Part shown: positions 6,756 through 10,836 of the stretch, one piece after another
Layout of the letters: every line of letters starts with the position of its first letter
How positions within the stretch are numbered: position 1 is the stretch's first letter
DNA from: Phosphoribacter sp035448065
Lineage (GTDB): Bacteria; Actinomycetota; Actinomycetes; Actinomycetales; Dermatophilaceae
Assembly (NCBI GenBank): GCA_035448065.1
Contig: DAOTIG010000116.1
Location: 1-10,836, forward strand
DNA: 10,836 nt
Reading direction: 5' to 3'
The notes under the pieces: generated by a model
What the model saw: only the letters and a program-made list of their open reading frames with translations
The model's database searches: none
What the model was told of the DNA's origin: nothing
Translations under genes and position numbers: made by a program

Positions 6756-7754
6756 TCAGTCGATGGTGACGTAGTCGGGACCGGAGTAGGCGCCGGTGGC
6801 GAGCTTCTGGCGCTGCAGCAGCAGGTCGCCGAGCAGCCCCGAGGCGCCGAAGCGGAACCAGTCGGGGTCCAGCCAGTCGTCGCCGGCCACCTCGCTCACC
6901 GTGACGAGGTACTTCATCGCGTCCTTGGTGGTGCGGATGCCGCCGGCCGGCTTGACGCCGATCTGCTCGCCGGTGAGCTCGCGCCAGTCGCGCACCGCCT
7001 CGAGCATGAGCATGGTCACCGGCAGGGTCGCCGCCGGTTGGATCTTGCCGGTGCTCGTCTTGATGAAGTCCGCCCCGGCGAGCATGGCCAGCCACGAGGC
7101 CCGCCGGACGTTGTCGTAGGTGACCAGCTCGCCGGTCTCGAGGATGACCTTGAGGTGCGCATCCGGTACGCCGCTCGCGTCGGTCCGCGCGCACGCCGCC
7201 TTGACCGCGGCGATCTCGTCGAAGACCTGCAGGTAGCGACCGGAGAGGAAGGCGCCTCGGTCGATGACCATGTCGATCTCGTCGGCGCCCGCGGCGACCG
7301 CGTCGCGCGTGTCGGCGAGCTTGACCGGCATACTCGCTCGGCCGGACGGGAATGCGGTGGCGACGGCGGCGACATGGATGCCGCTGTCTCCCAAGGCTTC
7401 CCGAGCGACCCGGACGAGGTCGCCGTAGACGCAGATCGCGGCCGGCCGGGGGGTGGTCGGGTCGCTCGGGTCCGGCACGAGCGCCTTGGCGCACAGCGAG
7501 CGGACCTTGCCCGGGGTGTCGGCGCCCTCGAGGGTGGTGAGGTCGATCATCGAGATGGCCATGTCGATGGCCCACGCCTTGGCGGTCGTCTTGATCGACC
7601 GGGTGGACAGGCCGGCGGTTCGCGCCTCGGCGCCCACCTGGTCGACGCCGGGCAGTCCGTGCAGCCAGCCGGTGAGTGCCGCGTTGGTGAGCCGGGTGAC
7701 GCCGAGGTGCTCGCGGGCCCGGGCGGTGGCATCGACGGCAGCGGCGGTGGTCAC
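6756..7754 (-). CDS. deoC: 2-deoxyribose-5-phosphate aldolase (DeoC), long form
   Basis: The product is 332 aa, longer than the about 250-260 aa of short DeoC proteins because of an extended N-terminus. It is a class I aldolase cleaving 2-deoxy-D-ribose-5-phosphate to glyceraldehyde-3-phosphate and acetaldehyde. The Schiff-base lysine is K232 in FIKTSTGK (230-237), the second active-site lysine is K268 in GVKPAGG (266-272), and D161 in ADEIDMV is the probable proton-relay aspartate. IDLTTLEGADTP at 70-81 matches the family's N-terminal substrate-binding strand. The GTG at 7754 was chosen because a TAGACT -10-like hexamer lies exactly 6 nt before it and no Shine-Dalgarno is present, as expected for a leaderless message. 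A strong hairpin follows the stop. The gene is divergent from the PH-domain gene, with 54 bp between starts. Confidence 0.95.
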   Translation of the reverse strand: MTTAAAVDATARAREHLGVTRLTNAALTGWLHGLPGVDQVGAEARTAGLSTRSIKTTAKAWAIDMAISMIDLTTLEGADTPGKVRSLCAKALVPDPSDPTTPRPAAICVYGDLVRVAREALGDSGIHVAAVATAFPSGRASMPVKLADTRDAVAAGADEIDMVIDRGAFLSGRYLQVFDEIAAVKAACARTDASGVPDAHLKVILETGELVTYDNVRRASWLAMLAGADFIKTSTGKIQPAATLPVTMLMLEAVRDWRELTGEQIGVKPAGGIRTTKDAMKYLVTVSEVAGDDWLDPDWFRFGASGLLGDLLLQRQKLATGAYSGPDYVTID

Positions 7755-7760
7755 CGAGGG

Positions 7761-7766
7761 AGTCTA
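7761..7766 (-). promoter_or_regulatory. Leaderless -10 element (TAGACT) for deoC
   Basis: TAGACT on the minus strand fits TANNNT. A 6-nt spacer (CCCTCG) separates it from the GTG at 7754, so transcription should start at the start codon. No ribosome binding site is present. The spacing is the same as in front of the aldehyde dehydrogenase gene. No -35 is recognisable at 16-19 nt. Confidence 0.55.
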
Positions 7767-7791
7767 GAGCGTCCGGCCCGCGCCGGGCGCG

Positions 7792-7800
7792 TGTCATGAT
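7792..7800 (+). promoter_or_regulatory. Weak candidate extended -10 for the PH-domain gene
   Basis: TGT followed by CATGAT on the plus strand resembles an extended -10 (TGn then a hexamer matching at A2 and T6). It ends 8 nt before the ATG at 7809, so transcription would again begin at or near the start codon. No Shine-Dalgarno is seen. The first base of the hexamer does not match the consensus. Confidence 0.28.
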
Positions 7801-7808
7801 GACCGGCG

Positions 7809-8411
7809 ATGAGCCAGCCCGAGACGATCGTCCACACCCTGCGCAGCCGCGGGTCGGTGCTGCTCGGCTGGGCCGGCGCAGTGCCCCTGGTGCTGCTCGT
7901 GCTGTTCTCCTGGGACAGCTCGGTGCTGCTGCGCTCGGTGCTGCTGCTGGTGGCCGCGCTCTCCTGGGTGCTGCTCGTCCGGCCGTTCGTCCGGATCGAC
8001 GTGACCGGCGTGACCGTCGGCAACCCGTTCCGGCAGGTCCAGCTGCCGTGGCGGCTGATCGAGGACACCTACCACCGCTGGAACCTCGAGATCTATGCCG
8101 CGGGCCGCACGGTCAGCGCCTGGGCGATCTCGGCCCACATCGAGCGGCCCAAGGGGGTCGGCATGTTCGGCCTCGGCGGCCTGGCCAAGAGCCCGGACCG
8201 CGACGCGGCGGACCGACCCACCGGGGCCATGACGGCCTATCGGGCGGCGCAACTCGTCGAGTCGGTGCGGGAGGAGTGGCTCGAGGCGGTGCGGGAGGGC
8301 GAGCTCAGCGAGCCCGCTGACCCGCGGATCACGACCGCCTGGCAGCCCCTCGAGGTGGCCGTCGTGGGGCTGCCATTGCTCGGCGTCCTGGTCGGACTGC
8401 TCGTGCGGTGA
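7809..8411 (+). CDS. PH-domain-containing membrane protein
   Basis: The product is 200 aa and the only plus-strand gene in the window. Two adjacent hydrophobic helices at about residues 16-34 and 38-57 are followed by a segment of about 60 residues with a bacterial PH-domain pattern (VRIDVTGVTVGNPFRQVQLPWRLIED, 61-86). In this pattern a membrane-adjacent beta-rich domain reads a transition such as RQVQLPW. A C-terminal helix lies at 182-198. Such proteins are common in actinobacteria, sit in the cytoplasmic membrane and have no assigned substrate. It is divergent from deoC (54 bp between starts) and converges on the DUF4870 gene, with 6 bp between stops. ATG 7809 gives a typical length; an ATG at 7796 lies in another frame. 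No link to nucleoside metabolism can be shown. Confidence 0.82.
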   Translation: MSQPETIVHTLRSRGSVLLGWAGAVPLVLLVLFSWDSSVLLRSVLLLVAALSWVLLVRPFVRIDVTGVTVGNPFRQVQLPWRLIEDTYHRWNLEIYAAGRTVSAWAISAHIERPKGVGMFGLGGLAKSPDRDAADRPTGAMTAYRAAQLVESVREEWLEAVREGELSEPADPRITTAWQPLEVAVVGLPLLGVLVGLLVR

Positions 8412-8417
8412 GGCCGC

Positions 8418-8852
8418 TCAGCGCACGAAGCGGATGGTGATCGGCGGCTCCCACCACTGGCCGTTGTTGGCGTTGACCGCGCCGAGCACGTGGAGCACGG
8501 CCGCGACGACGAAGGCCAGCACATAGGTGACGAAGCCGACGAGGACGAGCATCAGCGGCACCGACACGAGCAGCACGATGCCCATGGTGATCTGCACGTT
8601 GAGCGAGTTCGCGGCGTGCGCGCGGACGAACGGCCCGCGGTCCTTGTAGAGCAGGTAGACGACGAGCGAGCCGACGAAGCCGAGGGTGCCGGCCGACAGG
8701 ATCATCGCGGCGAGCGGGATGACGTGCGAGAGGACGCCCCAGGTGCGCTCCTCCTGCGCGGTGAGCGGCGGCTGCGCGACGGCATACGGCTGCGGCACCG
8801 AGGACGGGGCCGGGTGGGGGGTCGAGGTGGGGCCGAAGGGCTGGTCGTTCAT
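8418..8852 (-). CDS. DUF4870 domain-containing membrane protein
   Basis: The product is 144 aa. A Pro-rich N-terminus of about 30 residues precedes a DUF4870 domain with about three membrane helices. The family signature KDRGPFVRAHAANSLNVQIT is at about residues 70-89, and the protein ends in NGQWWEPPITIRFVR. The ATG at 8852 was chosen because an AGGAG Shine-Dalgarno lies 6 nt upstream. Another in-frame ATG at 8876 would add 8 residues (MTPTQERP), but has no comparable site. The family is of unknown function; distant similarity to Tic20-like membrane proteins has been proposed. The gene stands alone between the phospho-sugar mutase gene (99 bp from its stop to the upstream ATG) and the convergent PH-domain gene. 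Confidence 0.87.
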   Translation of the reverse strand: MNDQPFGPTSTPHPAPSSVPQPYAVAQPPLTAQEERTWGVLSHVIPLAAMILSAGTLGFVGSLVVYLLYKDRGPFVRAHAANSLNVQITMGIVLLVSVPLMLVLVGFVTYVLAFVVAAVLHVLGAVNANNGQWWEPPITIRFVR

Positions 8853-8858
8853 CGGACG

Positions 8859-8863
8859 CTCCT
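8859..8863 (-). promoter_or_regulatory. Shine-Dalgarno (AGGAG) deciding the DUF4870 start
   Basis: AGGAG on the minus strand, with a 6-nt spacer to the ATG at 8852. It lies inside the 8-codon extension that the alternative ATG at 8876 would create, so it argues for the downstream start. Confidence 0.6.
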
Positions 8864-8948
8864 GGGTCGGGGTCATGCGACCACCACATCACGACGCCCA
8901 GGCGGGGGCGACGGGTTCCAGGGTGGGGTCAGGGGCCGGGTCGGGGTC

Positions 8949-8971
8949 GGCTCAGGGCCGCACCTGAAGCC
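8949..8971 (-). terminator. Hairpin terminator candidate after the phospho-sugar mutase gene
   Basis: On the minus strand GGCTTCAGG and CCTGAGCC pair as an 8-bp stem with one bulged T and a 6-nt loop. It begins 4 nt after the mutase stop at 8976. There is no T-tract. It is the only clear structure in the 8877-8975 gap. Confidence 0.42.
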
Positions 8972-8975
8972 GTGC

Positions 8976-10709
8976 TCAGATCCGGGTCATCGCCTGGTAT
9001 GCCGCGCGCAGCGCAGCCAGCCGCCGGCTCGCCTCGGCGCGGGCCCGGGTCAGGTCGGGCGGGCCGGCGACCGGCTCGATCGCCTCGAGGTAGACCTTGA
9101 CCTTCGGCTCGGTGCCCGAGGGCCGCACAATGGCGCGCGAGCCGTCGGCGAGCAGGTAGCGCAGCCCGTCGGTGGGCGGCAGCCCGCCGTCGCCGCGGGA
9201 CAGGTCGTCGAGCCGCTCGACGCCGACGCCGGCGACCTCGCTCGGCGGGGCCGAGCGCAGCCGCTGCATGAGCTCGGGCATCAGCGAGAGGTCGGTGACC
9301 CGCACCGAGAAGGCGTCGGTGGCATAGACGCCGTGCCGCACGGCGAGGTCGTCGAGCAGGTCGAGCAGGGTGCGTCCCTCGCGCTTCAGCCGGGCTGCGA
9401 GCTCGGCGACGAGCAGGGCGGCCGAGACGCCGTCCTTGTCGCGCACGACCTCGGGCGCGACGCAGTAGCCCAGCGCCTCCTCGTAGCCGTAGGCGATGCC
9501 GGGCGCCCGGGCGATCCACTTGAATCCGGTGAGCGTCTCGGTATGCCGCACGCCTGCGGCCGCGCACATCGCCGCGAGGAGGCGGGACGACACGATCGAG
9601 TTGGCGAAGACGGCACCGTCGGTCACTCCGCGATCGAGCAGGTGGGCGCCGAGCAGCACGCCGACCTCGTCGCCGCGCAGCATCCGCCAGCCGGCCGGCG
9701 AGTCAGGCTCTCCCAGAGCGGGATCCGGCACCGCGACGGCGCACCGGTCGGCGTCGGGGTCGTTGGCGATGACGAGGTCGGGGCGCCGGGCGGCCGCGTC
9801 GGCGAGTGCGGCGTCGATCGCGCCTGCCTCCTCGGGGTTGGGGAAGCTCACCGTCGGGAAGTCGGGGTCCGGATCGCGTTGGCTGGCAACGGCATACGGG
9901 GTGGGGAAGCCGGCCCGCTCGAAGGCCAGCCGCACGGTCTCGTCGCCCACCCCGTGCAGGGCGGTGTGCACGATCGAGAGCTCTCGGGGGCTGTCCGGGT
10001 CGACGATGCCGGCGACCGCGTCGAGGTAGGCCTCGAGCACCTCGTTGCCGAGGGTCTCCCACCCGTCGGTGGCCATCGGCACGTCGGCGACCTTGTCCAC
10101 CACCGAGATTCGCGCGGCGATGAGCCGGTCGGCCGGCGGCACGATCTGGCTGCCGTCGCCGAGGTAGACCTTGTAGCCGTTGTCCTGCGGCGGGTTGTGG
10201 CTCGCGGTGACCATCACGCCGGCGTCGGCGCCGAGGTGGCGGATCGCGAAGGCGAGCACGGGGGTCGGCAGCACGTGGGGGAGCACCGCGGCCCGGCCGC
10301 CGAGCCCGGTGACGACGGCGGCGGTGTCGCGGGCGAAGACGTCGGAGTTGTGCCGCGCGTCGTAGCCGACGACGACGAAGGGCTCGCGCTGCGGGGCGTC
10401 GGCGTCGTGCTGCAGGTATGCCGTGAGCCCGGCCGCCGCGCGGATGACGACGGCGCGGTTCATCCGGTTCGGGCCGGCCCCGAGGGCGCCGCGCAGGCCG
10501 GCTGTGCCGAACTCGAGCAGCCCGGCGAAGCGATCGGCGAGGTCGGCCAGGGCTGCGCTGGACGCCTCGGCGTCGCCGGTCTCGGCTCGCTCGAGCACGT
10601 CGAGCAGCTCGCCGCGGGTGGTCTGGTCGGGGTCGTCGTCGGCCCAGGCCCGGGCGCGGGTGAGCAGTGCGTCACGCGAATCCGGTTGCGCGGCATACAG
10701 ATCCGTCAT
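8976..10709 (-). CDS. Phospho-sugar mutase (phosphomannomutase/phosphoglucomutase family; possible phosphopentomutase)
   Basis: The product is 577 aa, an alpha-D-phosphohexomutase family member of the long PGM2/PmmB-like type. Signatures in order are FGTAGLRG at 67-74, the phosphoserine loop TASHNPP at 168-174 with catalytic S170, the Mg2+ loop DPDADR at 317-322, the sugar-recognition loop GYEEALGY at 408-415, and the phosphate-binding RPSGTEPKVK at 529-538. The family moves phosphate between C1 and C6, or C1 and C5 in pentoses. Directly behind a purine-nucleoside phosphorylase and in a cluster with deoC but no deoB, the likely role is converting (deoxy)ribose-1-phosphate to the 5-phosphate; this is inference. 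The ATG at 10709 follows AGGAG by 6 nt and starts 1 nt after the upstream stop. The same gene pair occurs in Mycobacterium tuberculosis (deoD-pmmB), from memory. Confidence 0.93.
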   Translation of the reverse strand: MTDLYAAQPDSRDALLTRARAWADDDPDQTTRGELLDVLERAETGDAEASSAALADLADRFAGLLEFGTAGLRGALGAGPNRMNRAVVIRAAAGLTAYLQHDADAPQREPFVVVGYDARHNSDVFARDTAAVVTGLGGRAAVLPHVLPTPVLAFAIRHLGADAGVMVTASHNPPQDNGYKVYLGDGSQIVPPADRLIAARISVVDKVADVPMATDGWETLGNEVLEAYLDAVAGIVDPDSPRELSIVHTALHGVGDETVRLAFERAGFPTPYAVASQRDPDPDFPTVSFPNPEEAGAIDAALADAAARRPDLVIANDPDADRCAVAVPDPALGEPDSPAGWRMLRGDEVGVLLGAHLLDRGVTDGAVFANSIVSSRLLAAMCAAAGVRHTETLTGFKWIARAPGIAYGYEEALGYCVAPEVVRDKDGVSAALLVAELAARLKREGRTLLDLLDDLAVRHGVYATDAFSVRVTDLSLMPELMQRLRSAPPSEVAGVGVERLDDLSRGDGGLPPTDGLRYLLADGSRAIVRPSGTEPKVKVYLEAIEPVAGPPDLTRARAEASRRLAALRAAYQAMTRI

Positions 10710-10710
10710 G

Positions 10711-10836
10711 TCAGGCTCCTGGCGCGATGCGAGTGACCACCTCGGCGAGCAGCCGGCCGCAGCGGGCGGCTGCGGCCTGGCCTGCCTCGAGCACCTCGGC
10801 GTGCGAGAGCGGCTGCTCGGAGCTGCCGGCCGCGAG
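10711..10836 (-). CDS. Purine-nucleoside phosphorylase, C-terminal end (partial at right edge)
   Basis: The frame is open from the right edge to a TGA at 10711-10713 and gives 41 residues. The segment LSHAEVLEAGQAAAARCGRLLAEVV matches the C-terminal helix of actinobacterial trimeric purine-nucleoside phosphorylases, in which SHxEVLxxG is characteristic. The family cleaves purine (deoxy)nucleosides with phosphate to give base and (deoxy)ribose-1-phosphate. Being immediately upstream of a phospho-sugar mutase gene, with only one base between them, supports the call. Only the tail is visible, so identity rests on that motif plus context. Confidence 0.72.
   Translation of the reverse strand, partial: LAAGSSEQPLSHAEVLEAGQAAAARCGRLLAEVVTRIAPGA
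10716..10720 (-). promoter_or_regulatory. Shine-Dalgarno (AGGAG) of the phospho-sugar mutase gene
   Basis: AGGAG on the minus strand, with a 6-nt spacer to the ATG at 10709. It lies within the last codons of the upstream phosphorylase gene, and the spacer contains that gene's stop. This favours translational coupling of the pair. Confidence 0.7.

Larger units (their letters stand above)
1092..10698. repeat. Dispersed heptamer GGCATAC / GTATGCC, 16 copies
   Basis: Plus-strand GGCATAC starts at 1092, 1844, 4824, 5112, 7327, 8781, 9891 and 10692. GTATGCC starts at 1601, 3364, 4314, 4974, 6473, 8997, 9541 and 10416. All lie inside coding sequences. For roughly 72% GC, about one copy would be expected by chance on both strands together (my rough estimate). 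Thirteen copies encode Tyr-Ala (TAT GCC, 7) or Ala-Tyr (GCA TAC, 6). Three fall in other frames: GGC ATA C in the DUF4350 gene, AGT ATG CC in deoC, and GG CAT AC in the mutase gene. Each forces a codon rare in this genome. Near-matches differing by one base lie at 6263, 8093 and 9321. The function is unknown. Confidence 0.8.

Noticed and set aside
8490..10736. A 748-codon open frame on the plus strand
   Set aside because: It lies antisense to the phospho-sugar mutase and DUF4870 genes, whose motifs are unmistakable. Its translation is His/Asp/Arg/Gly-rich with no domain pattern. Long antisense frames are expected at this GC content.
1..10836. CRISPR array, tRNA/rRNA genes, prophage or defence system
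   Set aside because: No regularly spaced long repeats, cloverleaf-like sequence, rRNA-like stretch, integrase, transposase or toxin-antitoxin-like pair was seen. The window is metabolic and envelope genes.

Overview
The window is about 10.8 kb of very GC-rich, gene-dense bacterial DNA. Strong third-position GC bias, GTG starts, 1-4 bp gene overlaps and the protein families present all point to an actinobacterium. An Intrasporangiaceae/Dermatophilaceae-like member of the Micrococcales is my best guess, but that is inference. Almost every gene lies on the minus strand, so transcription runs from right to left. No rRNA, tRNA, insertion sequence, phage gene or CRISPR array was seen, and no gene-free stretch exceeds about 135 bp.

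Right and central part (10836 down to 3608): nucleoside and deoxynucleoside catabolism. In transcription order it holds the C-terminus of a purine-nucleoside phosphorylase, a large phospho-sugar mutase, deoxyribose-5-phosphate aldolase (deoC), a complete aldehyde dehydrogenase, a shortened aldehyde dehydrogenase-like protein without catalytic residues, and a uridine-kinase-like P-loop kinase. Together they suggest a route: deoxynucleoside, then deoxyribose-1-phosphate, deoxyribose-5-phosphate, glyceraldehyde-3-phosphate plus acetaldehyde, then acetate. Two small membrane-protein genes interrupt the cluster: a DUF4870 protein (minus) and a PH-domain protein (plus), which converge with a 6 bp gap.

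Left part (3474 down to 1): a tightly coupled four-gene block, running off the left edge. It encodes a multi-pass membrane protein, a DUF4129 protein, a DUF4350 protein and a MoxR-type AAA+ ATPase. Junctions overlap by 4, 4 and 1 bp. This is a widespread but poorly understood actinobacterial envelope-associated operon that usually continues into a DUF58 gene.

Regulation: deoC and the first aldehyde dehydrogenase gene each have a TANNNT -10-like hexamer exactly 6 nt before the start codon, the layout of leaderless transcripts. A perfect 9-bp hairpin sits between these two genes. The phospho-sugar mutase start has a good Shine-Dalgarno overlapping the upstream stop codon.

The most unusual signal is not a gene. 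The heptamer GGCATAC (reverse GTATGCC) occurs 16 times in the window, always inside coding sequence, 8 times in each orientation and in all three reading frames, each time creating a codon that is rare in such GC-rich DNA. This suggests either a DNA-level motif or an extreme codon-pair effect.
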